Origin: Patescibacteria group bacterium
Lineage (GTDB): Bacteria; Patescibacteriota; Patescibacteriia; 2-12-FULL-60-25
NCBI GenBank assembly: GCA_029210915.1
Contig: JARGGJ010000003.1
Span: 25,171 to 89,170 of the forward strand
Direction of reading: 5' to 3'
Length of the DNA stretch: 64,000 nt
Part shown: positions 50,802 through 61,088 of the stretch, in pieces
Numbering within the stretch: the stretch's first letter is position 1
How the letters are laid out: the number at the start of each line of letters is the position of its first letter
The notes under the pieces: generated by a model
Seen by the model: only the letters and a program-made list of their open reading frames with translations
Told to the model about the DNA's origin: nothing
Databases searched by the model: none
Program-made: the position numbers and the translations under genes

Positions 50802-53705
50802 TTACTTAAGCACATCCTTCAAATACTTCCCGGTCAAACTCTTTTTACTCTTCACAATATCCTCTGGTGTACCTTCGGCGACGATGTATCCGCCTTTCGC
50901 ACCACCATCCGGACCCATATCAATGATCCAATCCGCATACTTGGCAACATCCAAATTGTGCTCAATTACAAGTATGGTATTCCCTTTTTCCACCAAGGCA
51001 TCCAAAACCTGTAACAAACGATTAATATCGTCAAAATGCAAACCTGTGGTGGGTTCGTCAAGAATATAGAGGGTTTTACCTGTTGCGCGACGAGATAGCT
51101 CTGTGGCCAATTTTACGCGTTGTGCCTCACCTCCCGACAAAGTTGTTGCCGGCTGACCCAATCTGATGTAACCAAGCCCCACCTCATGCAAAACCGTGAG
51201 CTTATCAAATATAAGAGGTTGATCGGAAAAGAACCTGCGAGCCTCTTCAACCGTCATGTCGAGTACATCCGCAATATTCTTGCCTCGATAGTTAATCTCT
51301 AAAGCCTCGGCATTATAGCGCTGGCCATGGCACTCTGGGCATTCGGCGTAGACATCGGTTAAAAACTGCATCTCGATTCTAACATAACCATCACCTCCGC
51401 AAGCTTCACATCTTCCACCACCCTTAACATTAAAACTAAACTTGCCCGCATCGTACCCGCGCATTTTTGCCTCGGGAATATTGGTAAACAAATCGCGAAT
51501 ACCGGTAAAAACTCCCGTATACGTGGCCGGATTCGACCTTGGAGTTCTGCCAATTGGCGATTGATCAACCGAAACAACTTTATCCAAATTCTCGATTCCC
51601 TCAATCTTCTTATGCTCTCCGGGCAATTCTTTGGAGTTATAAAAATGATGCGATAATGCACGACCCAAAATATCCAACACAAGAGTGGATTTACCCGATC
51701 CTGATACACCGGTTACACACACAAACTTACCAAGCGGTAATTTAAAATCAACATTTTTAAGATTAAATTCCGACGCGCCCTTTACCGTTAAAGACTTACG
51801 GTTTCCATTTCTGCGTTTCTTGGGAATCTCTATTTTCTTTTTGCCTGTTAAATATTGCCCGGTAATGGATTCTTTATTCTTCTTAATCTCGGCTAATGTA
51901 CCAGCCGCAACAATCTCTCCGCCATACTCACCGGCGCCCGGCCCAACATCAATAACATGATCAGCGGCCTGCATCACCATCTCATCATGTTCAACAACGA
52001 TTACGGTATTGCCCAAATCACGCAAACGTTTCATGGTTCCAATCAATCTCTCATTATCACGTTGATGCAAACCAATCGAAGGCTCATCCAAAATATAAAT
52101 AACACCCGATAATTCCGATCCCAACTGCGCGGCAAGCCTTACACGTTGAGATTCACCACCCGAAAGCGACACGGCACTGCGGTCTAAAGTTAAGTATCCC
52201 AATCCAACATCATTCAAATTTACCAAACGACGTTTAATCTCGGGCGCCACTTGATTTACAACCAATCTTTCATGCTCCGAAAATCCCAACGGATCACTAA
52301 ACTTTTCATTCTTGGCGCGTGCAATTTTACTGACCGGTTTTTTTGCCTGCTTGTGTTGCCCGATCTCTTCAACAAATACCAACGCATCCTCCAATGATTG
52401 CTCTACGACACTGGCGATTGTTCTATTTGCGACTGTAATTCCAAGCGCCGTCTTATTCAATCTCTTGCCATGGCATTCCGGGCAAATAAGCACCCTCATA
52501 TAACCCTCTATCTCTTTCTGTACATAATCCGAATCTGTCTGCCTATACTTATCCTCGAGCATAGCCAAAATTCCCAAAAAAACCTGGCGCTTACCATCAA
52601 TTTCATACATCTCCTCGCCCGTTCCCTCCAGCAACACTTTCATCGCTTTCGCGGATATCTGGCCAACTTCTTGATGAATCGAAAAATCATGCACTTTGCC
52701 AACCGCTTCGAGCAACTTCATATATCCCGTTTGATTCCCGGCGATTCTGGTCCAAGGCTTGATTGCGCCTTGAGCGATAGTCAATCTTTTATTCGGCATC
52801 ACCAAATCAACATCCAAAACCAGCTTTGTGCCCAAACCCGTGCAAGCCGGGCAAGCTCCGTGCGGTGAATTAAAACTAAACAACCTCGGCTCAACCTGAG
52901 GCAGAGATATATTACAAACTCCGCAAAATAATGAATTTGAAAATAAAACCTCATCACCGTTTTCTTCATTAACCGCAACCACCATTCCATTACCCAAATC
53001 AAGTGCGGCCTTCAATGTCTCGGCAAACGCGGCGTAAACGATACCCGAACCTTTATTGATTCGAGAAACCAAAACCTCGATATCATGCGGTTTGGTTTTA
53101 TCTAATTTTGTATGTAGTAACTCATCTATATCTACAAGCATCCCATCATAACGCACTTCGCGATACCCCGCATTCTCCGCACCTTGCAATACAACCTTAT
53201 GCTCACCTTTTTGCTGGCGCACCATCGGCGCCAAAACCAAAGTATCATTTTCTTGCGCCATGATTAAAATCTTCTCCCCTATCTCTTCCATTGTCTGCTT
53301 GCTCACAGCTTGCCCGCACTCCGGGCAATGCACACGGCCCGCGCGCGCAAAAAGCAAGCGCAAAAAGTCGTAAATCTCCGTAACCGTACCAACCGTAGAC
53401 CTGGGATTGTGAGATGATGATTTTTGATCAATCGCCACAGTTGGGGATAGCCCCTGAATCTCATCCACATCCGGCTTGTCTTGCAACTCCAAAAACTGCC
53501 TAGCATAACTGGAAAGGCTCTCCATATACCTGCGCTGACCCTCGGCATGTATAGTATCAAAAGCAAGCGAAGATTTGCCCGAACCCGAAAGCCCGGTAGT
53601 AACAATTAGCTTATTTTTAGGTAAATCAATGGAAATGTTTTTAAGATTATGAACGCGTGCGCCCTTTATGCTAATCACATTTTGATTGTTTTTTTGTGCT
53701 GGCAT
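50802..53705 (-). CDS. uvrA: Excinuclease ABC subunit A
   Basis: Damage-recognition ATPase of nucleotide excision repair. 967 residues. Two ABC modules: Walker [10 protein letters not shown] near residue 40 and [10 protein letters not shown] near 660; signatures [12 protein letters not shown] and [12 protein letters not shown]; zinc modules with CPEC pairs and [17 protein letters not shown]. Length and order are normal. uvrB and uvrC are not in this window. Separate transcription unit. Confidence 0.98.
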   Translation of the reverse strand: MPAQKNNQNVISIKGARVHNLKNISIDLPKNKLIVTTGLSGSGKSSLAFDTIHAEGQRRYMESLSSYARQFLELQDKPDVDEIQGLSPTVAIDQKSSSHNPRSTVGTVTEIYDFLRLLFARAGRVHCPECGQAVSKQTMEEIGEKILIMAQENDTLVLAPMVRQQKGEHKVVLQGAENAGYREVRYDGMLVDIDELLHTKLDKTKPHDIEVLVSRINKGSGIVYAAFAETLKAALDLGNGMVVAVNEENGDEVLFSNSLFCGVCNISLPQVEPRLFSFNSPHGACPACTGLGTKLVLDVDLVMPNKRLTIAQGAIKPWTRIAGNQTGYMKLLEAVGKVHDFSIHQEVGQISAKAMKVLLEGTGEEMYEIDGKRQVFLGILAMLEDKYRQTDSDYVQKEIEGYMRVLICPECHGKRLNKTALGITVANRTIASVVEQSLEDALVFVEEIGQHKQAKKPVSKIARAKNEKFSDPLGFSEHERLVVNQVAPEIKRRLVNLNDVGLGYLTLDRSAVSLSGGESQRVRLAAQLGSELSGVIYILDEPSIGLHQRDNERLIGTMKRLRDLGNTVIVVEHDEMVMQAADHVIDVGPGAGEYGGEIVAAGTLAEIKKNKESITGQYLTGKKKIEIPKKRRNGNRKSLTVKGASEFNLKNVDFKLPLGKFVCVTGVSGSGKSTLVLDILGRALSHHFYNSKELPGEHKKIEGIENLDKVVSVDQSPIGRTPRSNPATYTGVFTGIRDLFTNIPEAKMRGYDAGKFSFNVKGGGRCEACGGDGYVRIEMQFLTDVYAECPECHGQRYNAEALEINYRGKNIADVLDMTVEEARRFFSDQPLIFDKLTVLHEVGLGYIRLGQPATTLSGGEAQRVKLATELSRRATGKTLYILDEPTTGLHFDDINRLLQVLDALVEKGNTILVIEHNLDVAKYADWIIDMGPDGGAKGGYIVAEGTPEDIVKSKKSLTGKYLKDVLK

Positions 53706-53904
53706 GATTTGAAAAAATTTACGTCCCTACACGCGGGGACAGATTGTTCTTGAGGCTACCATATATTAAAAAAGCTGGCAAGTGTGCCAGCTGGTAAAAT
53801 ATTTAGAATTCCCACAATCTTCCAATTTCATTTGTCCTAAAACTATTCACTACAGCCACGAACTACAAAATCTATAGCCAAACATCAAGGTAATAGGATT
53901 TAAA

Positions 53905-55965
53905 TTAAGGATTAATTGTTACTCCGCAGGCATTACTCATGCCATTTTTAATTATATCCCTGGTTTCATCAAAACTCCAAACCACATCTTTGCCAAACAA
54001 TCCATCAAAAAATTTTGTCCTTCCTGCCCCCGATTCAAGTGAATAATCAAACATATTTTCAATAGCTCCCGCTACACCTGATTCATCTGCAGAAACCAAT
54101 TCTTTAAAAAATGCTTTTGTAAATGGCAAGCTCGTGTCCAATAAATTGGAATTGCACATATTTTTATTTACCGTATAGTACAAGTTATCTTTATTCCCAT
54201 CATAGACAGCGGAAACAACCGCCGGTATCGGACCCAATGCATATCCTGCGGTACGAATAATTGTTGTAAAAGGATTTTTCTCTACTTTTTCTTTAATACT
54301 GACCCAAGCATCTGGCGCTAAAGTAAATTCCTCATCTACACCAATAACCATAAACATGCCTTTATACTCGGCGTTTTTCCCGTCACAAGATTTCATAAAC
54401 TCTTCTGCCGAATTTGTGGGCAAATCTTTGATACAATAATTCGAAACCGTACCGGCTGCAGCCCCCGAGCTTTTAGCATTTGAATTTTGATCCGGTATAG
54501 CGATATCAGCCAACTCCAATACTTCGAAACTCATGGATGTTCCTTTCGGTTCTCCACAAAATAAATAAGCATATGCATATCTGGGCTTGAATCTGCTGGC
54601 TAAAATAACTTTACCACCGATTTTACACTCTGCGCATCCATGCTCAATTGTAGAATTGGATTTGCAATCTTCGCTTAAACCATTACTACAATTCATGCAG
54701 ATATTATTTTTCGCATTTCCGCAGCTCTGCCCCATACAAACCGCCAAAGAATCCCCCCCTTCGATAAAATACTCTTTACCGCATATTGCATCTTTTATTG
54801 ATTTATCAAAACCGGTTTTTTTAAACTGCTCCGAATAACTAAGCGGTGCAGATGGTGTACCGGCGTCCATTAATTTTGCATTTTTATTTATTAAATCATT
54901 GCAATAAACCACATCATAAAACGACACCCTGTTTATCATATAAATTTTCCCAGGGTTCAATGCCAGTAAATTTGGGTTCACATTTGCCAATATTGCATAA
55001 GCTCCAAGCCCCAAAGCCAAACCAACCAAAGAATCTATCATTATACTCTTTGAGTTTTGTATGGAAGACGCTACTGAGCTAACCAAATATTTAAAAGATC
55101 CCCAAATAAAGAAAATGGCGGACGCGATTAGCAACACACCTATTGCCCCATTAAATAAAAGACCAATAAAATTTCGCAGACCCGAAATTTTAGTCGCTCC
55201 AAAAATCGGATATTGCAATTCATATTCAGGCTCCGGTGCTACACAATAACCTTGTACTTGATCTCCTTTGAATGGGCATCCATTACCTTTTTCAAAAGTA
55301 CCACCACCTTCTGCGCACTCTAATTGAGTAAAACAAAAATTATCTATATACTCATAGGCTCGCTTAACTTTATTTGTAGACCCTGAGCCGGTTCCACTCA
55401 ACAAATCCCTCTGAGTTCCCGATGGATCAACCGTTGTACCTAAGAGCAAAGGTTCGCCAATAATCTTCATTGGCGCTGTGGCAGAATCCGGTATTTCACA
55501 GCAAGTGTCATACTCACCATCACAAGCACCACCAAGGCCTTCAACCTTCCCCAACGATTCGCACTGCTGCTTGTTTGTACAAAGATAAAGCTTACTGGGG
55601 TCGTTACTAGCCTTACATCTATTCTTCGAAACTCTGCAACAAAACAATTCAGTTCCTCCGACATCACTACAACCCGCCTTATTACCACCATCGGTAATAC
55701 CTCCGACTTTACCGCAGTCACTATCACTCAAACAGGCTGTAAAAAATAAATATCCATCAGGTCGACATTGATTTAAACCGCAAGGCGTGGGCCCTATACC
55801 CGGAGATGGTTTTGTGTAAGTTTGTCCGGCTGGGCATTTTGGTTCAACCACATCAAATTTTTCCAGTGCTGCGTTTGTGGTCGATGCCCCTAAAACAAAC
55901 CCACCTAAAAGCAAGATAACAAATATACAAAATTTTATTGCTATTAATGAAATATTTTTCTTCAT
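53905..55965 (-). CDS. Exported cysteine-rich protein with pilin-like (VirB2/TrbC-type) segment
   Basis: 686 residues. An N-terminal signal peptide (FCIFVILLLGGFVLGASTTNA) leads to a cysteine-rich region. At about residues 255-340 two long membrane segments around GSFKYLVSSVASSIQNSKSIMIDSLVGLALGLG resemble the VirB2/TrbC-type pilin domain common in Patescibacteria. A second Cys-rich domain (CGKEYF, CMGQSCGNAKNNICMNC) follows. It starts one base after the DsbA-like gene, so the two are co-translated. A surface-appendage role is inferred. Confidence 0.78.
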   Translation of the reverse strand: MKKNISLIAIKFCIFVILLLGGFVLGASTTNAALEKFDVVEPKCPAGQTYTKPSPGIGPTPCGLNQCRPDGYLFFTACLSDSDCGKVGGITDGGNKAGCSDVGGTELFCCRVSKNRCKASNDPSKLYLCTNKQQCESLGKVEGLGGACDGEYDTCCEIPDSATAPMKIIGEPLLLGTTVDPSGTQRDLLSGTGSGSTNKVKRAYEYIDNFCFTQLECAEGGGTFEKGNGCPFKGDQVQGYCVAPEPEYELQYPIFGATKISGLRNFIGLLFNGAIGVLLIASAIFFIWGSFKYLVSSVASSIQNSKSIMIDSLVGLALGLGAYAILANVNPNLLALNPGKIYMINRVSFYDVVYCNDLINKNAKLMDAGTPSAPLSYSEQFKKTGFDKSIKDAICGKEYFIEGGDSLAVCMGQSCGNAKNNICMNCSNGLSEDCKSNSTIEHGCAECKIGGKVILASRFKPRYAYAYLFCGEPKGTSMSFEVLELADIAIPDQNSNAKSSGAAAGTVSNYCIKDLPTNSAEEFMKSCDGKNAEYKGMFMVIGVDEEFTLAPDAWVSIKEKVEKNPFTTIIRTAGYALGPIPAVVSAVYDGNKDNLYYTVNKNMCNSNLLDTSLPFTKAFFKELVSADESGVAGAIENMFDYSLESGAGRTKFFDGLFGKDVVWSFDETRDIIKNGMSNACGVTINP

Positions 55966-55966
55966 A

Positions 55967-56725
55967 CTATTTTAACAATTCTAACATTTTACTCGCCTCG
56001 TGCACTCCCTCTACTTTAATACCATCAACAAAAAAAGTTGGTGTTGCCGTAACACCGGCATTTTCCGCGTCTAAAATCGATTGATTGATTCGAATTTCAA
56101 TGCCTTGCTGTTGCATACATAAATTAAACGCCGTACGATCCGCGCCAACATCCGCGGCATAAATCTTTACGGAATCCAAATCAAACTCATTTTGATGCGC
56201 ATACAAAACCTCACGATATCTGTTATATTTATTAATATCCCCTTGTTGCCACATACACCTTGATGCCTGTGCTGCGATCATGGCATCGGGATGCAGCTCG
56301 GTAATTGGAAAATCTCTGTATGATATTTTTATATCCGGTCTAAGCTTTTTTAAGTCCGCGATGGTTGCTTGAGCCATTTTGCAGTACGGGCATCCAAAAT
56401 CTTCAAATATTACAATTTCATATTTTGCATCAACAGGACCCGCAAACGGATCACCGTCTTTGCTCTTAACGACTCTCCTTACTCTTTCACGTTCCTTTTC
56501 CGCCATCATACTTTTAACCTTCATTTCTGCGGTTTGCTCGGCGATTGGCATAAAAGAACTTTGCGGTTGACCTGATTTTATAACCTGATAATAACTATAA
56601 GTTTTATAAAAAAATTGCGACAAACCAAAAAAAACAAAAGCCACTAAGATTAAACCTAAAATTACCCATACATTTAGATACCAAGGGTGTTTTTTGCTTA
56701 CCCCGGATTCTTCCTCCATTTTCAT
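55967..56725 (-). CDS. Membrane-anchored DsbA-family thiol oxidoreductase
   Basis: 252 residues from ATG at 56725, placed directly after an extended -10 box. A membrane segment (about residues 17-40) is followed by a thioredoxin-fold domain with the active site FGCPYCKMAQ near residue 118 and the cis-Pro region TATPTFFVDG near 228. DsbA-like proteins form disulfides in exported proteins. Translated just before the Cys-rich protein at 53905, which is its likely substrate. Confidence 0.9.
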   Translation of the reverse strand: MKMEEESGVSKKHPWYLNVWVILGLILVAFVFFGLSQFFYKTYSYYQVIKSGQPQSSFMPIAEQTAEMKVKSMMAEKERERVRRVVKSKDGDPFAGPVDAKYEIVIFEDFGCPYCKMAQATIADLKKLRPDIKISYRDFPITELHPDAMIAAQASRCMWQQGDINKYNRYREVLYAHQNEFDLDSVKIYAADVGADRTAFNLCMQQQGIEIRINQSILDAENAGVTATPTFFVDGIKVEGVHEASKMLELLK

Positions 56726-56731
56726 GAGGTT

Positions 56732-56740
56732 ATTATAGCA
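56732..56740 (-). promoter_or_regulatory. Extended -10 promoter of the DsbA-like gene, leaderless
   Basis: TGCTATAAT on the minus strand, with ATG only six bases after the -10 box. Transcription would start on or next to the start codon. Confidence 0.65.
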
Positions 56741-56765
56741 TAAACCGCTAAATAAAGCGCACATC

Positions 56766-56794
56766 TTGACTAATTGCTATCTTGGAAGTAACAT
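56766..56794 (+). promoter_or_regulatory. secG promoter, leaderless
   Basis: TTGACT (56766-56771), 17-base spacer, TAACAT (56789-56794); ATG at 56802, seven bases downstream. Confidence 0.7.
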
Positions 56795-56801
56795 TTGTCC
56801 C

Positions 56802-57023
56802 ATGCAACAATTAATTTTACCTATAATCCAAATCGTTTTAGCCGTTCTACTAACCGCGGCAATTTTATTGCAACAACGCGGTTCCGGGCTCGGCGCGGCA
56901 TTTGGCGGTGATAGTACAGTCTTCAGAACTAAACGCGGCATCGAAAAAAGTTTGCACTATGCAACCATTGTTATCGCCGCATTATTTTTTCTGACCGCCA
57001 TTTTGAATGTCGTGTTAGCTTAA
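56802..57023 (+). CDS. secG: Protein translocase subunit SecG
   Basis: 73 residues with two membrane segments and the SecG signature LLQQRGSGLGAAFGG between them (about 23-37). SecG assists SecYE in protein export. The start at 56802 is set by the promoter just upstream; a longer frame from 56766 would lie within the promoter. The peptide-binding protein follows after four bases. Confidence 0.93.
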   Translation: MQQLILPIIQIVLAVLLTAAILLQQRGSGLGAAFGGDSTVFRTKRGIEKSLHYATIVIAALFFLTAILNVVLA

Positions 57024-57027
57024 ACCT

Positions 57028-58854
57028 ATGCTCGATTTGGCACGAATTCGTGCATGGTTTCGCGCCGTATTTTTTTGGCTCTCTCCTGATAAAAAATCCG
57101 GAAACGAACAAGGCCCCGAAACCGACAGAGATCATGCATTAGTATTATCAGTAACCAAACCAACCGCCATACCAACCTGGCGGCAATTTCGTTATCTCGG
57201 CCGTGTCATGAAGGTTAACGAAATAAAACTTTTAATAACAATCATTACCGTTGGTACGATTGCTCTTTTGGCGGGTATTATACTAATCGCCAAAGACCAC
57301 CTTACAATCATACCCATAGTTGGCGGCACTTACACCGAAGCCGTTATTGGCGAACCTCATGCGATTAACCCGGTAGACGCGCCTGCCAACGAAACGGATG
57401 CTGATATTGTAGCTTTGATTTACTCGGGTTTATTTAAAATGAACGGCCTCGAGCCCATCCCGGATTTGGCATCATCATACGAATGGAGCGAAGATAAAAA
57501 AACGCTAACAGTTAAACTCCGCGAAGATGCACTGTTTCAAAATGGCGAACGTGTTACCGCGGATGATGTGCAATTTACTTTTGAATCAATTCAAGACCCT
57601 GCGCGCGCCTCCATACTCGCGCCCTTATTCCGTGGTGTCCAAATATCAGCCAAAGATGTTCACGTTGTTAAATTTATTTTGGATCAACCCGATGTTTCCT
57701 TCTTAAAAAGTCTAACCGTTGGAATTATGCCGGCGGCTCTTTGGCAAAACATTCCACCGGCAAACGCAAGGCTCGCCAATATCAATTTAAAACCAATAGG
57801 CAGCGGCCCTTATCAGGTTAAATCTTTCACCCGCGATCAAAGAGGCGTTATTAGATCCTACACATTGGAACGCTCCGAATTCTATTACGGTATTAAACCA
57901 TTCATCCAAACTTTAACATTTCAAATCTACCCCGATATCAGCCCGGCAGAAGATGCTCTTAAATCGGATTTGGTAGACGGCCTTTCATTTCTTACACCCA
58001 TTGAGATGGATAAATTCACAGCCGTAACCCGCTGGAACACCGCAACCCTAAACGCACCCCAGCAAACCATCGCTTTCTTTAACCTTAAAGATGAAACTCT
58101 TAAAGATATAAAAATTCGCGAAGCTTTAACCAAGGCGGTAAATAAAAACGAAATCGTCGACTCCTTAGGCGGACATGCCGAGATAACCGATGCCGCTTAT
58201 CCTTTTTTAACACCAACAACAAGTACCAAAACCGATATCGAAGGCGCTCGCGAGATTCTGGATAAAGCCGGTTGGATTTTACAAGAAAATCAAACAGTAA
58301 GAGTAAAAAAAGGTACGGAGAATAGCGCTACAACCACACAATTAACCATAAACATTCTTGTTCCCGATCAACCGGATCTGATTAAAGTTGCCGAAAATTT
58401 AAAAAGACAATGGTCTCTTGTTGGAGTTCAGGTGGAAATACAAGCGGAAGATATGCCAACAGTTATGCGCCGTTCCTCGCGAGACCGAGATACTCAGGTA
58501 GTTCTTTGGAATGTTCTCTACAGCCGAGATCAAGACCTCTCCCCCATTTGGTGGAGCGGCCAAACCAGCGAGCGGGGTACAAACTTTTCCGGCTTGGCCG
58601 ATAAAGATATTGACGAGCTTATAAACAAAACCAAAGCCGCCACCTCTACAGAAACTTTATTGCAAGCACAAACAACACTATCCGATAAACTTATAGAAAA
58701 ATACCCGGCAATCTTTTTAGCGCGCCCCGAATACGGCTACATTGTTTCGACTCGAGTTAAAGGAGTCCCCGAAAATCTTTTAATCCTCAAACCTTCCGAT
58801 CGATTTCAACAGATTAACGAATGGTACATAAAAACCGGATGGCGTTGGAAATAG
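57028..58854 (+). CDS. ABC transporter peptide-binding protein (family 5)
   Basis: 608 residues. An N-terminal cytosolic part and one membrane segment (LLITIITVGTIALLAGIIL, about residues 68-90) replace a lipobox. The rest is a periplasmic-binding protein of the oligopeptide/nickel family (SBP_bac_5): YEWSEDKKTLTVKLREDALF, NGERVTADDVQFTFE and IREALTKAVNKNEIV are typical. No permease or ATPase gene is adjacent. Co-transcribed with secG. Confidence 0.92.
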   Translation: MLDLARIRAWFRAVFFWLSPDKKSGNEQGPETDRDHALVLSVTKPTAIPTWRQFRYLGRVMKVNEIKLLITIITVGTIALLAGIILIAKDHLTIIPIVGGTYTEAVIGEPHAINPVDAPANETDADIVALIYSGLFKMNGLEPIPDLASSYEWSEDKKTLTVKLREDALFQNGERVTADDVQFTFESIQDPARASILAPLFRGVQISAKDVHVVKFILDQPDVSFLKSLTVGIMPAALWQNIPPANARLANINLKPIGSGPYQVKSFTRDQRGVIRSYTLERSEFYYGIKPFIQTLTFQIYPDISPAEDALKSDLVDGLSFLTPIEMDKFTAVTRWNTATLNAPQQTIAFFNLKDETLKDIKIREALTKAVNKNEIVDSLGGHAEITDAAYPFLTPTTSTKTDIEGAREILDKAGWILQENQTVRVKKGTENSATTTQLTINILVPDQPDLIKVAENLKRQWSLVGVQVEIQAEDMPTVMRRSSRDRDTQVVLWNVLYSRDQDLSPIWWSGQTSERGTNFSGLADKDIDELINKTKAATSTETLLQAQTTLSDKLIEKYPAIFLARPEYGYIVSTRVKGVPENLLILKPSDRFQQINEWYIKTGWRWK

Positions 58855-58867
58855 CAACATTCCCCCG

Positions 58868-58906
58868 GATTATTAAAAAAAGACTCATGGGTCTTTTTTT
58901 AATAAT
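58868..58906 (+). terminator. Terminator after the peptide-binding protein
   Basis: GATTATTAAAAAAAGAC, TCATGG, GTCTTTTTTTAATAATC: a 17-bp stem containing its own T-run. Confidence 0.85.
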
Positions 58907-59143
58907 CGTCCCCCTTTCATAAAGGGGGCTTTGTTTTTCGGAAATCCCCCAATCCCGCCTATGGCGGGATATCCCCCTTTGACGAGAGGGCGTTTATAGG
59001 ATTATTGGAATCTAATATTCGTCGAGCTGACCAGCTGAGCTGGTACCGCTCGATTCGTAGTTCGTAGTTCGTGATCTGTTCTTTATTATTTGTTATTTGT
59101 AATTTATTATTTGTGACTCGTAGTTCGTTGTTCAGTGTTCACA
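58907..59143. repeat. Repeat-word spacer
   Basis: CCCCCTTTCATAAAGGGGG, AAATCCCCCAATCCCGCCT with hairpin CCCGCCTATGGCGGG, CCCCCTTTGACGAGAGGGCG (matches 14222), and a GTCGAGC...GCTCGATTCG word with ACCAGCTGAGCTGGT embedded (59022-59062). Confidence 0.75.
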
Positions 59144-59152
59144 TGTTATAAT
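59144..59152 (+). promoter_or_regulatory. Extended -10 promoter
   Basis: TGTTATAAT, nine bases before ATG at 59162; nearly leaderless. Confidence 0.6.
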
Positions 59153-59161
59153 CAAACAGAT

Positions 59162-60370
59162 ATGAGTATTGGCGAACAAGTTGGTAAAATTGTCAGAAAA
59201 GTTGACCGTAAATTAAACATTCCCCCGGGTGTCGATGGAGATCTTTATCGTAACGTACAAAAAATTGCCGGCGATAAATATGAACCAAGGTTAATTGGTA
59301 AAGGCGGAGAGCATTTGGTTTTTAAATTCGAAGATCCAAAACACCCAAACACTGTCTACAAAGTAAATACACATGCAACCGCGGCATTATACCGATCTCA
59401 TTTACTTGGCCCCAACTCCGAGGCGGATGCACGAGCCAATTTGGACAGGCAAATTTTAAGAAGAAACCACAGAACTCGCGAATTACGCGATTATTTTGGT
59501 TTTCGATCCGTACCTGTTCAAAAATATATGATTCGCGACGTACCTATTAATTTGGATATCGTTGCTCGGCTGGCGCCAAATTTACCTGTCGACCCAGCGC
59601 ATTTACCCGAAACAATCCCGGCTTGGGTTACGGTACAAAGAAAAATCGAACTTCCCGAAGATAGCACCACATCCTTAGATGGCTACTACCCTGAACTTAG
59701 AATTGATGCGGACAAAGAAAAACAACGTGAATTTTATATCAAATCCAATGAATTGTTGCTTAATGGAAATGAACACGATATGGACATCGAGCAACAAAAA
59801 GAAATGGTTTGCGCTCTATATGACACACTAACTCCAACATACCTTCGCGCCGAATTGGATCCCGATTACAAATCAAAACTTCAAGAAACCGCACGCAAAT
59901 TAATCCGTTACACAACCGAAACCGAAAACACACTGGATATGGCCGGAAAAGATAATTTGGTACTGACCCGTGAAAAAGATGGTTGGCAATTACAAATGCT
60001 CGACCCTCTCTCAAATACTGATTTTACCCTTACCGACATAAGAGAAGCCATACAAAAATTGGATGACGATAAACAACTTACACATGATCAACTGGTAAGA
60101 TCCATAAACACACTAAACACAATTCGTGTAATCAATTCCCTTGCCATCCTTGCAGATATTCCGGAGCGTTTAAGAGTCATCGCCGACCCAAATGAAATCA
60201 CTATAGATTTAGATACGGACGAATCAGACATCGACATATCTTTCGAGGATCCCGATACCGGTACGCTTACACCCGCAACAAAACCCAACAACACACCATC
60301 CAAACCACACTACCTGGAAATACCGGTGCTGCCGTTTTTAAACAGCCTCAAAAAACTACAAAAAAGATAG
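59162..60370 (+). CDS. Hypothetical protein with kinase-like N-terminal motifs
   Basis: 402 residues from ATG at 59162 (MSIGEQVGKIVRKVDR). LIGKGGEHLVFKFED near residue 46 resembles a glycine-rich nucleotide loop and TVYKVNTHA a following Lys strand, as in protein-kinase-like folds, but I see no convincing HRD or DFG motifs. The C-terminal part is Asp/Glu/Thr-rich (DTDESDIDISFEDPD). No membrane segment. Function uncertain; the kinase resemblance is by eye. Confidence 0.72.
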   Translation: MSIGEQVGKIVRKVDRKLNIPPGVDGDLYRNVQKIAGDKYEPRLIGKGGEHLVFKFEDPKHPNTVYKVNTHATAALYRSHLLGPNSEADARANLDRQILRRNHRTRELRDYFGFRSVPVQKYMIRDVPINLDIVARLAPNLPVDPAHLPETIPAWVTVQRKIELPEDSTTSLDGYYPELRIDADKEKQREFYIKSNELLLNGNEHDMDIEQQKEMVCALYDTLTPTYLRAELDPDYKSKLQETARKLIRYTTETENTLDMAGKDNLVLTREKDGWQLQMLDPLSNTDFTLTDIREAIQKLDDDKQLTHDQLVRSINTLNTIRVINSLAILADIPERLRVIADPNEITIDLDTDESDIDISFEDPDTGTLTPATKPNNTPSKPHYLEIPVLPFLNSLKKLQKR

Positions 60371-60422
60371 TTGACTATAATCGCTAAATTAGGCATACTC
60401 AGAGCCTTGGGCAAATATTCAT

Positions 60423-60509
60423 GGGCGGATGGCGGAATTGGTAGACGCACTAGCTTCAGGTGCTAGCGGTCGCAAGACTGTGAGGGTTCAAGTCCCTCTC
60501 CGCCCACCA
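60423..60509 (+). tRNA. tRNA-Leu (CAG)
   Basis: Acceptor GGGCGGA/TCCGCCC, anticodon loop TTCAGGT between CTAGC and GCTAG gives CAG, long variable arm GGTCGCAAGACT, T-loop TTCAAGT, CCA encoded. Confidence 0.95.
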
Positions 60510-60604
60510 CTCCCCGTCGTCCGATGAATATCGGACTATGGGGAGTGCCCCTCGTAGCTTCTTGACCCTCGGAGCTTTAGCGCAGTGGGTTAGCGAAGTG
60601 GGGC
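60510..60604 (+). repeat. tRNA-linked palindromes after tRNA-Leu
   Basis: ACTCCCC...GGGGAGT palindrome with inner GTCCGATGAATATCGGAC, followed by a 58-bp GCCCC...GGGGC element (60547-60604) that is the reverse complement of 45398-45455 with two mismatches. Confidence 0.8.
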
Positions 60605-60611
60605 AACAACC

Positions 60612-60638
60612 AAAAAAGACCTTCGGGTCTTTTTTTTG
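60612..60638 (+). terminator. Terminator after the tRNA-Leu unit
   Basis: AAAAAAGACC, TTCG, GGTCTTTTTTT. Confidence 0.85.
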
Positions 60639-60754
60639 CTTCGGGTTGTAAAGTCGTTAAAAAAACCATTGGGTCTTTTGCAAACTCCAAACATTAGCAA
60701 AAAACTGTTGAATTCGATAAATCTTGTTCAAACGTTAGGCAAGAAACAAACAAA

Positions 60755-60783
60755 TTGACTATGAACATTGTACATTGTACGTT
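60755..60783 (+). promoter_or_regulatory. Leaderless promoter of the YdeI-like gene
   Basis: TTGACT (60755-60760), 17-base spacer, TACGTT (60778-60783); ATG seven bases later at 60791. Confidence 0.55.
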
Positions 60784-60790
60784 ATTTAAT

Positions 60791-61042
60791 ATGGTTAAAA
60801 TCACTATCGCTTCCGGTACGGTACACAAAGTCCCCGCAGATTTGAAAGAAGCTCTTACATCGTCTCATAATATACACAGTGCCTGGAACAGCCTTACTCC
60901 ACTCGCCCGCAATGAATGGATTTGTTGGGTTATTTCAGTTAAAAAGCAGGAGACAAGAAAAAAACACATCGAACGAATACGCGAAGACCTTGCCAAAGGA
61001 AAACGCCGGCCATGTTATTGGCAAGGTTGCCCACATCGTTAA
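60791..61042 (+). CDS. YdeI/OmpD-associated (OmdA) family protein
   Basis: 83 residues from ATG at 60791 (MVKITIASGTVHKVP). The C-terminal part W..LTPLARNEWICWVI and KKQETRKKHIERIREDLAKG matches the OmdA (bacteriocin-protection, YdeI/OmpD-associated) helical motif. Members are small cytosolic proteins of unclear function. The start follows its promoter by seven bases, so it is probably leaderless. Confidence 0.75.
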   Translation: MVKITIASGTVHKVPADLKEALTSSHNIHSAWNSLTPLARNEWICWVISVKKQETRKKHIERIREDLAKGKRRPCYWQGCPHR

Positions 61043-61045
61043 AAC

Positions 61046-61073
61046 AAAAAAAGCCCCTGTCACGAGGCTTTTT
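61046..61073 (+). terminator. Terminator after the YdeI-like gene
   Basis: AAAAAGCC...GGCTTTTT around CCTGTCACGA. Confidence 0.7.
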
Positions 61074-61088
61074 ACTTACAAAAGAATT

